Below, one piece after another: positions 44,701-55,400 of a stretch of 64,000 nt of DNA. Within the stretch, counting starts at the first letter, position 1. Every line of letters starts with the position of its first letter. Both the position numbers and the translations under genes were made by a program. Below the pieces are notes generated by a model that worked only from the letters and a program-made list of their open reading frames with translations, ran no database searches and had not been told where the DNA came from. The DNA is from Thermoguttaceae bacterium. Its GTDB lineage: Bacteria; Planctomycetota; Planctomycetia; Pirellulales; Thermoguttaceae. The stretch is from assembly GCA_017405595.1 (NCBI GenBank), contig JAFRAC010000009.1:60597-124596 (forward strand). The letters run 5' to 3'.

Positions 44701-45816
44701 CTATTCGGGTTCCGCCTGCCCCGCGGTGCCGGAAGGGGCTTTTTCGCGGGACTGCTGGAAAACGGAGAGGAGCTCTTTGATCGTCGGCATATTCGCCTCG
44801 ATGTAGGGCTCGTCGATTTTCCAGTCGAGGCGGCCGTTTTCGGCCTGCGGCATGAGCGCTTCGATAAGGCTTTCGCGCAGCTTCGCATTTTCGCTGTCGC
44901 CGTTATCGAGATCGCGCTGCAGTTTGTTGCGCAGAACGGTGTGAATGTCGTTGAGCGCCGGTTCCGGATCGTATCCCTGACGGAACCGCAGCCGGACTTT
45001 GAGCGAGGTGTCGCTCTGGTCGAGTACGGTGACGCCGTAGAGTGCGGCTTCGCTCAGTTCGAGCAGTTTGGCCGAGAGGAGCTTCGTATTGGGGGAGGCG
45101 CTTGTCCCGTCGGCCGCGGTCTGCATCTGACGCAGATTTTCGGCAATCTGTTTCGACGAGTCGCTGTTGCCGGTAATCACGACGGTCACAGCGGCCTGGG
45201 GAAATTCGTTCAGCGCATTTTCCAAGTCGGGACGCGGTTCGGGGTGAAGTTCGCCGAACCGGGCGCGGATAAACTCTTTCACGCGGTCTTCTTCGATTCC
45301 CGGGTTGGTGACCGGAGCGAACAGGTAGCCATGCCGGGCGAAACAGTAGGGGAGTGAAATGTTGAAACTGCGGAGAGACTGCAGCGCCTTTTTGATGTTC
45401 TCGACCTTTTCGTCGGAAAGGCTGCCGACCGGCAATGCGAAAAAGCCGGGTGAGATCGCGGAACCGGGGGTGATGATGAAGTAGACGTCGTCGAGCCCTT
45501 CCTGGGTGTAGGCGTCTTTGAGCGAACTGACCCCCGATAGGTAGCCGGCCAGCAGAAGGGGAACGCTCGCTTTGATCTTCTTTGCCGACTCGGGATCTTT
45601 GATGGCGGCGTCGATCGTTTTGTTTGCGACTTTAGTTGCGGTTCCGAACAGGGCGTTAAAATCGAGGTTTTTGAAACTGACGCGCATTATGGCCGTCGTC
45701 TGGCTGTCGACCAGCGGGGCAAGCGGCGAGTCGGCGCCGAAAGCGGCAAGCGGCAGTATCAGGAGAATGAGTGCCGTGAAAGCCTGGAACCGGACATAAA
45801 ATTGGCGATACCGCAT
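44701..45816 (-). CDS. Exported protein of unknown function
   Basis: 371 aa. AGGA precedes ATG 45816. The N-terminal hydrophobic segment (FTALILLILPLAAFGADSP) looks like a cleavable signal peptide. The mature protein is alpha/beta in character with no recognised motif; blocks such as DSQTTAIMRVSFKNLDFNALF, GLDDVYFIITPGS, AVTVVITGNSDSSKQIAENLRQM and LKVRLRFRQG alternate strands and helices in a two-fold-like way. The Pro/Gly/Ala-rich end (REKAPSGTAGQAEPE) is probably disordered. The sugar isomerase-like gene follows after 63 bp on the same strand, so the two may share a transcript. Confidence 0.75.
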   Translation of the reverse strand: MRYRQFYVRFQAFTALILLILPLAAFGADSPLAPLVDSQTTAIMRVSFKNLDFNALFGTATKVANKTIDAAIKDPESAKKIKASVPLLLAGYLSGVSSLKDAYTQEGLDDVYFIITPGSAISPGFFALPVGSLSDEKVENIKKALQSLRSFNISLPYCFARHGYLFAPVTNPGIEEDRVKEFIRARFGELHPEPRPDLENALNEFPQAAVTVVITGNSDSSKQIAENLRQMQTAADGTSASPNTKLLSAKLLELSEAALYGVTVLDQSDTSLKVRLRFRQGYDPEPALNDIHTVLRNKLQRDLDNGDSENAKLRESLIEALMPQAENGRLDWKIDEPYIEANMPTIKELLSVFQQSREKAPSGTAGQAEPE

Positions 45817-46263
45817 GACAATCCTTTTTTACGGGTGAATGAAACAAACCGTTTCTATCCTACAACAATTTGATTTCCTCTTCAATCCCTTTTCCGGCGT
45901 CTCAAAGGGATTCGCCATCGGCCGGCCGGCATCTTCGCCGCCGCAAAATCGGTGTTCCCGCGAGGGGGATGAAATTCTTCGGAGGCCGAAACCTCTGTTT
46001 CGGGAGAAACTGTTAAAATGGGTGGGTCAGAGATTCTTAAGCGCAGACACCGCCCCCTGTGATTTCCGTCTCTTTTCGGGTCGAAAAGAGGGAATTTTTA
46101 ACGGTTGTGCCGGTTATTGATGTCGTTCCGGGAAGGTACGTTGGTTTCGGTCTGTTATCGATAAGCGGAGCTTTTGCCGCTGTTCGATAAACACCGAAAG
46201 GGGAATCTGCCGAATCATTTTACCACCGGAAAACCTTTGTTCCTTCATTGAGGAGTGATTGTA
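45817..46263. other. 447-bp divergent gap with a leader for the giant surface protein gene
   Basis: No gene is seen. A TGTTAAAAT extended -10-like element (46011-46019, then GGGTGGG) precedes the structured element at 46145-46199. AGGAG at 46251-46255 is the ribosome-binding site for ATG 46264. Confidence 0.45.
46145..46199 (+). other. Three-tier stem-loop in the leader of the giant surface protein gene
   Basis: TTTCGGT (46145-46151) pairs with ACCGAAA (46193-46199), TTATCGA (46155-46161) with TCGATAA (46184-46190) and AGCGG (46164-46168) with CCGCT (46177-46181), giving 19 base pairs broken by two small internal loops. No T-tract follows, so it is not a terminator. Confidence 0.7.
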
Positions 46264-49200
46264 ATGAAGAAATTCTTCGGAATTCAGCGTCGAAAAGGTC
46301 ATCAGAAACAGAACGCTTTCCTTCGCGAAAGGCGGTTTTCTCTTGAATCGCTCGAAGATCGGCTTCTTTTGACGGCTGTTCCGAATGATTGGGGGCTCCT
46401 TGGCGAGACGGCCTCGTCGATCGGTGCCGGCGGCCAGACGCAGATCGGCCTTGCGGTGGATGTTTCGGGAAACGATGCGGCGGTGATCGGCATTCTCGTC
46501 TCTTCGGCCGACGGCAGCTCGCTCGATCCTGGTGCGATCGGCGTTTACCGTGCCGACGGAACCGAGGTTCCCGCCTCTTTTCTTCGCCGGTCTTTGCCGG
46601 ACTGGACCGAGACATCGAGTCTTCTTCTCTTCAAAGCCGAGTCGGGTGATTATCAGCTTAAACTGACCGCCGACGGCGGGTTTTTCGGAGATCTGGTCTG
46701 TTCGGTTTTTCTGCCCGGCGACGTGGACGGGAACGGCACGATCGGTTACGCCGAGAATCGGATGGGCGCCGCCTATGCCGCGGCATGGGATATTCATGCT
46801 TCGGGAAACGTCTCGCTGGGAACCATCCAGTACTACCTTACCGAGTTCGGGATCGACCTGACCTGCCGGGAGAGCCTCTACAACGCGAAGTACGACCTGA
46901 ACATGGACGGGCGGATTGATCGCCGCGATCTGGGAATCTATGAGTGCGGATTCGGCGCGTCGGTCAGCGTTTCGTTCCATGACCTCTTCGAGATTATTCC
47001 GAACAACAGAACCATTGAGGTTACCGCCGGCCAGAGCGGTTCTTCCTCGGAAGAGGTGCCGCTCGAAGCGGATTCGTTCACCGCGGTACTCCAGAATCAG
47101 GCCTACGTTTCGGAGGGGTACACGGTCGCGCGTTTTGTTCAGACCGGCGCGGTTCGTTCGACGGGAAAGGCCTGGTCCGCCGATTGTGCCGGGCTGGTTT
47201 CATTTGAGGACGGCATTTTTGCGTTCGATGCGTCTTCTCCCCTTTTCGACCCGCTGGCGGCGGGGGAAACCCTCACCCTTTCAATTGACTACTATCTCGA
47301 TGATCTGACCTTTTCCGGTCTGGATAACATTTTCCAAGACGTTCGCGGCGGCGCCGTTACCGTAACGGTGACCGGTGTAAACGATGCGCCCCGCGGGGCC
47401 GTTGACCGCGAAGGGACTTACCGCCTTGCGGCGGAAGCGTTCGATGCGCCGGTCAACCTGCTTTCGGGCGTCACCGACCCGGACGGTGATGCGCTCACGG
47501 CAAGTATTACCAGCGTCTCGCTGAACGAAAACGATTATGGAATTCCGGCCGATGCCGATTTCAGCGGCAGCTTTACTGTCTCGGCCGACGGGCTTGTCGG
47601 TGCCGATGCGGAGAAGCTTTCTGCGCTGCTGGCTCCGGTACCTGCCGGGGGAAGCGTTCTGTTTGAGATCGGCTACTCCGTTGCGGATTCATCGGGCGCC
47701 GGTGTGAACCGAACCCTTTCTCTGACGGTTATCGGGAAGAACGATCCTCCGGCCGGTATTGACTACGCCGCTGAGTATGATTTGGCCGCCGGAACGATGA
47801 ACCCGGAACTGAACCTGCTCGAAGACGCGTCGGACCCCGACTCGGACGTATTGACGGTTTCGATCGTCCGTGCCGAACTTGCGCCGAACCGTTACGGAAT
47901 TGATACCGGTGCCGATTACACCTCCTGTTTCCGTCTGGACGGGAACGGCGGGCTTACCGCCGATCGGGAAGCGCTTGCGGAACTCTTAAGCGCGGTTCCC
48001 GGCGGCAAGACCGTTCTTTTTACGATCTCCTATGCTGTTGCCGATCCGCTGGGAGCTTCTTTTAACGGAACCGTCGGCTTGACGGTCATCGGGCAGAACG
48101 ACGCGCCTTTTGCGGTGACGGATCTTTCCCTGACAGGAGCGCTCGACCGGGACGGTAACCTGATTTACTCGATTGACCTTCTCGGAAACGTTTCTGATCC
48201 CGACGGCGATGCGGCGGAAATCACCGGTATAACACTCGATGAGGTTTTTTATCCGGTTTCGGTACTTAACGGGGTTGAAATCGGCGGATTTATCTACACC
48301 TATTCCGCCGAAACCGGCGTGCTGACCGTGGCCGCGACCGACGAAACGGCGGATTACCTGTGCTGGCATTACAATGCCTCGGACGAGACATTCCCTCTAG
48401 AGCGCCTGGCCTACAGCTTTACCGACGGGCAGCTGGCGGGGGAGGGGACCGTCTCCCTCTACTTTGAACCTGCCGACGAGATGGCTTACATTACCGATGT
48501 TCCCCCCGATTCGGTTGTGGTGAAGAACGGCAGTGCCGAAGCCGGCGAGGCCGCCTATCTGGGGAGCGCCTTCTATTTGGCCGACGTTACCGGATATACC
48601 GTTGCGGTGACCGTGACCGACGAGTCGGGGCGGGTTGTGAATACCGGAGAACTCGCCGGCCTGGTTACCGCGCAGCTCGACGAGGCGGTTCCGCAGAGCC
48701 GAATCGATTTTTACGCGGACAGCGTGCTTGTGAACCGTCTTGAAACGGACGCGGTCTATACCGTCGATTTCGCTCTCCTTTACGACGGATACGAAGAAGG
48801 CGCGTATTTCTTCCGCTTCACGGTAAAAGATTTTGAGGTGACCCCGTGGCAGGGGACGATTTCGGTCGGCGAGGGGAGCCGGGCTTTTTCGAACGAAACG
48901 CTTACCCCGGATGCGTATACCGCTGAGATCGGCGGGGTCGAGTACAAGTCCTTGTCCTTCTCGGTCGGGGCCCTCGTTCAAACTTCGGCGGTCTGGTCGG
49001 GGCACGGGCCGGTTTCGGCAAACTATATTCCCTACCTTTCGTGGAATGCCGAGACGGGAAAATTTGCCTTTGACGCCCGTAGCGCCGCATTCGATTTTCT
49101 GGCGGCCGGCGAGACGCTGACGGTTACCGCCGACTTCCACCTTGACGACCTCGTTTTAGAGGGATACGATGAAACGTTCTCCGGCATCAAGGGGGGAACG

Positions 49201-52200
49201 GTTATGGTCACCGTGACGGGAACGAACGATGCGCCGTCCGGTGCGGTGAACTACACGGCGGAATACGATTTGGCAAGCGGCCGCTTAACGCCCGAAATCA
49301 ATCTTTTGAACGGGGTGACCGACCCGGACGGCGACGCGGTTGCCGCCGTGATCACCGGCGTCTACCTGAATGCCAACGATTACGGCCTTTCGACCGAGAC
49401 GGATTACAGCGTCTTCTTTACCGTTGACACAGACGGGAATTTCGGAGTTAACCGTGAAGCGCTTGCCGGTCTTCTGGCTCCGGTGCCCGCCGGAGAAAGT
49501 GTTGTGTTTACCGTCCGGTACGCGGCCGAAGACATTCATGGGGCGCAAGATCGGAAAACCGTGATTCTGACTGTGTACGGACAGAATGAGTCGCCCCGGG
49601 GCGCGGGGGATTACGCGGCCGTTTATAACCTGGCCGATTCCTCGTTCTCGGCGGCTGTCAATCTTTTGGACGGCGTGACCGACCCGGACGGCGACGCGCT
49701 GACCGCGTCGATTACGGGCGCCTACGCGCAGGAAAACCGTTATGTCGATACCGGCACCGATTACCGCGACTGTTTTACCGTGGACGCGGAAGGGAATCTC
49801 GGCGCCGACGCCGATGCGCTTGCCGCGCTTTTTGCCGCGCTTCCGGTTGGCGAGTCGGTGGTGATGAATCTGAGCTACATCGTGAGCGACCCTTCTGGCG
49901 CGGCCGACAGCGGCACGGTGACTCTGACCATTCTCGGCAGCTACGCCGCTCCGGCCTTTACCGGGGAGATCCCCAGCCTTTCCGGCGGGTACAGCGGTTC
50001 GTTGACGCTCGACCTGACCGATTACTTTACCGGCGCGGTTACCGAGTATTCTCTTTCGCTTGACGGGAGTTCTGACATTCTCGCGGGTTATACAATTGCC
50101 GGGACGGATCTGACGTTCAATCTGCTCGATTCCGCCGAATATGCCTCGTCGCTCGATCTTTCGGCGCTCAGCGCCACGGTTACTGCGCGTGACGCGTTTG
50201 GAAACCGGGCCGAAAGCAACGCGTTTACGATCACGCTCAAAAATACCGAAACCCTGACGATTTCGCTTGCCTGCGTTACTGAAGAATTTGGCGGCGCCGA
50301 TGTGACTGTCCTTCGGACCGGTGCGGCGAATTTCGGCACATTCTACTACGTCGATGCCGACTCGGTACCCCAGACCGATTACGAAGCTATTGCCGGTGCC
50401 GATTCCTACTATCTTGAAGTTTGGGTGAACGACACCTCGGCGCTCTTGACCGGTGCGGAGAAATTCTTCTATTCTCTCCAGCTCCAGCTGAACTACGAAA
50501 CTGACGGTGTGGGAATAACCTCGCTCGGGATTGAGGACGTGTACGCGGGAAAAGTTTCTCTGCCGAATTTCTTGTATTACGATGACGCCGAGACGATGCT
50601 CAAAGACATTCAGGTCACATGGCTTTTTTCCGCCGATCGGGACTGGTCGCTTCTTTCGCCGATTACCAATGGCGAAAACGCGTTCCTCTTGGCGCGGTTT
50701 GAGGTTACCGCCAACAGTGCCGCCAGTATCTCGGCCAGCGGTGTGACGGATCCGGAATCCCCGTTTGTGGAAGGATATTACTGTGTGCGGACCGGCGAGA
50801 CCGAGGCTGTTAACGATTCTCAGATCAAAACGGTGAACGTGATTGCCGCGAAAACCTCGTCAATTCAGGGGGCGGCCAATGCCGAGTACGTTGTCGATAA
50901 CGGCTTGTATCTGCGTACGGTGACCGAAAAGACCGAGGTCGATTCTTCGGGCGCCGCCGCCGCGATCGGCGTGAACGCGGACTTCATCCATGAATGGCAG
51001 ACCCATTACGCCGAAATCTGGGTGAAAGCCTCCGAAACCGATCCCCTTTCAGCCGTTTCGGTTGACCTCGATTTCGATAATGCCTATTTTGACGTTGCCG
51101 GTATTGAGTTCGGCGCTGCGTTTACCGGCGGCGAATATATCTTCAATGCCGAATCGGGCAGGATTGAGGGAATCAGCGCTCAGGTCCCGGCAGACGCACG
51201 GATTTCGGACGGTTACCTCCTGCTGGCGCGTGTTACGTTCAAAGCCGCAGACGGGCCCGGTGTTCTTTGGCCCGATTCGCTTTCGCCGACTCAGCTTTCC
51301 TGGAACCTCTCGTCGGCGAAGGTTGTGACATCTTCGGGCACGGCCGGCGCGTACATCGGATCGGCAGCTTCGACCGATCTTTGGGTGAACCCCTACGATG
51401 TCAACGACGACGGCGAGATTAACCTGATCGACTTTGTCGCGTTCGTCAACCAGTACGGCGGCAATTCGACCGAAAACGACGCGGGCGCCTTCTTCGACTT
51501 TAACCGTGACGGTGCGGTCGACGTCCGCGACTTTACCGCCTTCTCGAATGTTTACGGGGTCACACGCCGCGATCTCGTCGAAGGGAAAGCGGAACTGATA
51601 TTTCCCGAATCGTTTACCCGCCGTTATATCGGTTCGACTTTGGACGTCGATAACGCTCAGCTTCTCGGTCCCATCTGTGACGCGGCGGTTTCGGCATGGT
51701 CCGAGGCGCTCGGTACCGACGAGAAGATCGATCTGCGGATTGTGGTCAAGGACCTGCCCGACGCGCAGCTGGCGATGGCGCAGGTGACCCAGACCGATCC
51801 GGAAACCGGCTCCGCGCTCCGCGGGACGATCTACCTCGACGACGATGCCGCCGGCGCCCGCTGGTCGGCCCTTCTGACCCCGCCGCCGGCCGGTTCGGCC
51901 CGATACGACCTTTATACCGTGATTCTGCACGAACTCGGTCACCTTTACGGCTACAACGCCGCCAACAGCGCCTTTGCGGCGGCGGTTTCCGACTTTGAGT
52001 GGGTTTCGGCTGCCGGTCATTCCGTGATCGAATCGGATCTGATGTATCCGTTTATCGAGCAGGGAACGCGCAAAAACATTACGGTGCGGGACGCGGCGGT
52101 TGTCGCGGCGGTACGGCAGACAGCGCGCGATAATGCCGAAAAAGCCGCTTTCGACGAGGCGTTTGCCGCAGGCGCGCTTACCGCCGCGCCGTGGCAGATC

Positions 52201-52305
52201 GATTTCGCCGAACTTGCTGAAATCAGCGGGGAGAATGCGGAATCCGGTCTCGGCGAAACTCTGTCCGGCGCGTTTTTTGACGATGATTTAAGCGGGGATT
52301 TCTGA
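46264..52305 (+). CDS. Giant surface protein: cadherin/VCBS-like repeats, cohesin-like and dockerin-like domains, degenerate metzincin
   Basis: 2013 aa from ATG 46264, with AGGAG 8 nt upstream. The planctomycete signature LESLEDRLLLT is at residues 27-37. An EF-hand-like region follows (about 150-232, with DVDGNGTI and DLNMDGRID). Then come about six cadherin/VCBS-like repeats, each with the pattern GVTDPDGDALTASI and closing with SLTVIGKNDPP or similar (about residues 245-1225). Two cohesin-like beta domains (about 1330-1500 and 1560-1690, YYLEVWVND and HYAEIWVKA) precede a dockerin-like pair starting near Asp1712. The C-terminal domain has HELGH (1889-1893) and SDLMYP as Met-turn, but position 1899, where metzincins have the third His, is Ala. 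It therefore resembles a matrixin with an incomplete zinc site. It probably acts in adhesion or matrix assembly. Confidence 0.88.
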   Translation: MKKFFGIQRRKGHQKQNAFLRERRFSLESLEDRLLLTAVPNDWGLLGETASSIGAGGQTQIGLAVDVSGNDAAVIGILVSSADGSSLDPGAIGVYRADGTEVPASFLRRSLPDWTETSSLLLFKAESGDYQLKLTADGGFFGDLVCSVFLPGDVDGNGTIGYAENRMGAAYAAAWDIHASGNVSLGTIQYYLTEFGIDLTCRESLYNAKYDLNMDGRIDRRDLGIYECGFGASVSVSFHDLFEIIPNNRTIEVTAGQSGSSSEEVPLEADSFTAVLQNQAYVSEGYTVARFVQTGAVRSTGKAWSADCAGLVSFEDGIFAFDASSPLFDPLAAGETLTLSIDYYLDDLTFSGLDNIFQDVRGGAVTVTVTGVNDAPRGAVDREGTYRLAAEAFDAPVNLLSGVTDPDGDALTASITSVSLNENDYGIPADADFSGSFTVSADGLVGADAEKLSALLAPVPAGGSVLFEIGYSVADSSGAGVNRTLSLTVIGKNDPPAGIDYAAEYDLAAGTMNPELNLLEDASDPDSDVLTVSIVRAELAPNRYGIDTGADYTSCFRLDGNGGLTADREALAELLSAVPGGKTVLFTISYAVADPLGASFNGTVGLTVIGQNDAPFAVTDLSLTGALDRDGNLIYSIDLLGNVSDPDGDAAEITGITLDEVFYPVSVLNGVEIGGFIYTYSAETGVLTVAATDETADYLCWHYNASDETFPLERLAYSFTDGQLAGEGTVSLYFEPADEMAYITDVPPDSVVVKNGSAEAGEAAYLGSAFYLADVTGYTVAVTVTDESGRVVNTGELAGLVTAQLDEAVPQSRIDFYADSVLVNRLETDAVYTVDFALLYDGYEEGAYFFRFTVKDFEVTPWQGTISVGEGSRAFSNETLTPDAYTAEIGGVEYKSLSFSVGALVQTSAVWSGHGPVSANYIPYLSWNAETGKFAFDARSAAFDFLAAGETLTVTADFHLDDLVLEGYDETFSGIKGGTVMVTVTGTNDAPSGAVNYTAEYDLASGRLTPEINLLNGVTDPDGDAVAAVITGVYLNANDYGLSTETDYSVFFTVDTDGNFGVNREALAGLLAPVPAGESVVFTVRYAAEDIHGAQDRKTVILTVYGQNESPRGAGDYAAVYNLADSSFSAAVNLLDGVTDPDGDALTASITGAYAQENRYVDTGTDYRDCFTVDAEGNLGADADALAALFAALPVGESVVMNLSYIVSDPSGAADSGTVTLTILGSYAAPAFTGEIPSLSGGYSGSLTLDLTDYFTGAVTEYSLSLDGSSDILAGYTIAGTDLTFNLLDSAEYASSLDLSALSATVTARDAFGNRAESNAFTITLKNTETLTISLACVTEEFGGADVTVLRTGAANFGTFYYVDADSVPQTDYEAIAGADSYYLEVWVNDTSALLTGAEKFFYSLQLQLNYETDGVGITSLGIEDVYAGKVSLPNFLYYDDAETMLKDIQVTWLFSADRDWSLLSPITNGENAFLLARFEVTANSAASISASGVTDPESPFVEGYYCVRTGETEAVNDSQIKTVNVIAAKTSSIQGAANAEYVVDNGLYLRTVTEKTEVDSSGAAAAIGVNADFIHEWQTHYAEIWVKASETDPLSAVSVDLDFDNAYFDVAGIEFGAAFTGGEYIFNAESGRIEGISAQVPADARISDGYLLLARVTFKAADGPGVLWPDSLSPTQLSWNLSSAKVVTSSGTAGAYIGSAASTDLWVNPYDVNDDGEINLIDFVAFVNQYGGNSTENDAGAFFDFNRDGAVDVRDFTAFSNVYGVTRRDLVEGKAELIFPESFTRRYIGSTLDVDNAQLLGPICDAAVSAWSEALGTDEKIDLRIVVKDLPDAQLAMAQVTQTDPETGSALRGTIYLDDDAAGARWSALLTPPPAGSARYDLYTVILHELGHLYGYNAANSAFAAAVSDFEWVSAAGHSVIESDLMYPFIEQGTRKNITVRDAAVVAAVRQTARDNAEKAAFDEAFAAGALTAAPWQIDFAELAEISGENAESGLGETLSGAFFDDDLSGDF

Positions 52306-52339
52306 TAGAATAGAGGGGTCGTCTTCCCGCAAAAGAGAA

Positions 52340-52373
52340 GCCGCGTCCGAATCGGTACGATTTCGGACGCGGC
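52340..52373 (+). other. Hairpin between the two tandem giant surface protein genes
   Basis: GCCGCGTCCGAA (52340-52351) pairs with TTCGGACGCGGC (52362-52373) around a 10-nt loop. Only AAAAGTTTCTTT follows on the plus strand, so it could be a weak terminator, a processing site or a leader element of the downstream gene. A TAGAAT -10-like hexamer lies at 52306-52311. Confidence 0.6.
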
Positions 52374-52410
52374 AAAAGTTTCTTTCCCGCTGTTACGCGA
52401 AAGGCTTTTT

Positions 52411-55400
52411 ATGTTCCGCTTTACGCAACCCCGCCGCAATGTTCCCGCCCGCCGAACGCTTGCCGCCGAGCCGCTCGAAGAGCGCACGCTCTTAACCGCA
52501 ACAGGGTGGGGCGGATTCGACCCGGTGCCGGAAATCGGCGTTTATGCCGTGGAATCTTCCGAGCTGAGCATCGACCTGGGCGGGAACACCGATCTCGATC
52601 TTGCGGCGGCCGGGGATATGAACGGCGACGGCGTTACCGACTTTCTGACGGTGAACAGTGCCGATTCGGCTCCTGTGATTGCGGTCTATTTGGGAACCGG
52701 TTCCGGAGCCTATGCCGATCCGCTCACCACGGAACTCGGAACGGTTTCCGGCCATGCCGCCGCGGGGCTTCTTGCCGATGTGACCGCCGACGGCGTTTTT
52801 GAGTACATTACGGCGGCCCAGAGTGCGTCAAGCGGCAGAACGCTCGATATTAACACCTACACCTATGCTGATGGGGAGTTCACTCTCAAAAAATCCTCTT
52901 CGATTTCCCTTTCGGTATTCGGCAATTACGCGGTTTATTCGGTCGCGTCGATTCGTCTGCTCGAAATCGGCGGCGACTTGGCGATCCAGGTTGAAAACAG
53001 CTACGCCTTCGATACAACGGGGGGAATTTTTCAGCTCAGCGGAACGGTTGTCTGCGCCGGCGACGGGACCGGGGGATTTTCTTCGCCGCGGCTTGTGACC
53101 GCCTTTACCGGTACTCTTGCCGGAACGGTCACGTTCGGCAGCACCGACTATCTTGTTTCGCTCAATAAAGAGACGCGCACGTTCGGTTTTTGGTACTACA
53201 ATCCCGCCAAAACGGCCTGGTCGAGCGCCGGTTCGATCAGTTATACGTCTGAACTGGGGAATATCGCCGTGGTCAGTACCGCCGCCGGCGGCGCAAAACT
53301 GTGGCTGAGCGGCAACAAGAGCGGCGAAACCCTTGTCAGCGAGTTTTCGCTGGCGCTTTCGGCCGGCAAGGTCACGCTCGCCTCTTCCCAGGCCTACACC
53401 CTGTCGAGCGTCTATCCCGCGCAGACGGTTCTGGTCAGCGGCGATCTGAACACCGACGGTGTGAACGACCTGATTCTCCTCGATTCGAATATTTACACCG
53501 TCCTTTTCGGCGGGGATAACGGCACTTATACCGAGTCCGAAACAACGGTCGCGCAAACCAATTACCTGACCTCGGCGCTGACCGATCTGAATGGGGACGG
53601 CGTATCCGAGATTCTGGCGGTCGGCGGTATCGGGATATGGACCCTTTCCCTTGACAATATTTCGGCCGACCCTGTCCGCTATGCGCTGTTCGACACACCG
53701 GCTTCGGCAGCGGTTACGGGCGACTTCGACGGCGACGGCGTTTTGGAAGTCGCTGTGCTCGAATCGTTGGGCGGGCTGGTTGCCATTTACGATTACGCGG
53801 GCGGCTCTTACCAAAAGGTGCAGGTGGTCGAAGCGCCGGCGCAGTTGATCGGCGGTGCGACCGTAACCGCGTCGGCGGCGGAACTGGCAGTCGGCCATTT
53901 TTTGGCGGCAGAGCGCGATCAGATTCTGATCCGCTACACGTGGCCGACCGGCGACGGTGACACGCTCCTTGTCTATGATTCCGCAGCACAGGCTCAATCG
54001 GCACGGCTCGATCTCATCGAGGGGGAAACCATCACCGCGATGGGGGCGGGACATATTTCTTCGGCAAGTTATACCGATCTGGCGGCGGCGGTTTCTGACG
54101 GCTCGGCCGTCTCGCTCGTTCTTTGGGGAAACACGGCAGGTTCTCTGATCCGTAAAAATCAGGTTACACTCGGCAACGCCGGTCAAATTGCCATTTCCGC
54201 GGTCGCGGTTGGCGAGCTGAGCGGCAGCGGTCGCGGCGACGTCCTCTTCCTCGACGAGGGTACGGGGGAAGGTGCTCGGCTCGGATGGCTGACGAGCCCT
54301 TCCTCGACATTCATTCCTTCCGGTCTCGGCTGGGGAGAGCGTGTGACGGGCTCCGGTTCGTTTGCCGGTCTTGAACTTGCCGACATTACCGGCGACGGCC
54401 GGCTCGACGCGGTTACGACCCGCACCTATACCGATTCGGCGGGGGAAACCCGTTCGGTTCTCTATATGGCGGAAGGCGTTTCGTCTTCCGTCGCGCCGCT
54501 CGCATCATTGACCGCTTACACGTTCAGCGGCGACTCGGCGGCGGGAATCCTTTTCGACGGAGGGACTCTGACAGGCCCGGCGATTACCAGTTATACAGAT
54601 TCCGAAACAGGTCTGGGCGACATTCTTCTTCTGAAAGGGCGAACAGCCGCACGGGTTTGTTCCATTGAGGGGGGGACCGGTGAAGAAGGGTTCCTTTACC
54701 TCGTACACGCTTCTTCCTCGGATATGCCGACAGCCGTCCTTTCCGATCTTTCGGCGCTCGACAGCAGTTACTACACATGGGTTGACGAATGGAGCTCCTT
54801 CTACGTTGAAATTTGGGGGTGCGCCAACGGGGACGAGATTAACCTCTTTAAAACGGCCATCACGAGCGATACGAGCCTCTTTACCGCCGAATCGGTCGAA
54901 TCGGGTTCCGGTTACAACGCGGCGATTTCAATCGACGGCGGGGCCTGCTCGGTTTTCGGCTCGGCGATCGAAGCTGCTTCCCCCGCGGCCGGCTCTTACG
55001 TTCTTTTGGCGCGTGTTCTTTACACCGCGACCGCGACCGGCGGCGCGGCGATTCCGGAAAACGGTGTTTTCACTGCGTCTTCGGCCGGTTTCGGCGCAGA
55101 CTCGTCGAGCGAGTCGATCAACGGTTCCGCTTCCTGCAAAGGCAGTGTTTCAACCGCGCTGACCGAACTGGACCTCTTTTCGGTTCGGTTCGACAGCAAC
55201 GACGACGGCAAAATCGACGTTGCCGATTTCACTCTTTTCGCGAACAATTACGGACTGGGAACCAGCGCCAAGCCGTTTAAAAACGAAAAGGCTGAGACGT
55301 TCAACATCGTTTCGGGGGGCGGTCTTAACGTGCAGGACTTCACCTATTTCGCAAACGTTTACGGCCAGACCCGAGCCAAGACGGCGGCTGACCGCTTCTA

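Noticed and set aside
43735..45357. Long plus-strand open frame of 540 codons
   Set aside because: It lies opposite the sugar isomerase-like and exported protein genes, has no family motif and reflects GC-rich codon structure.
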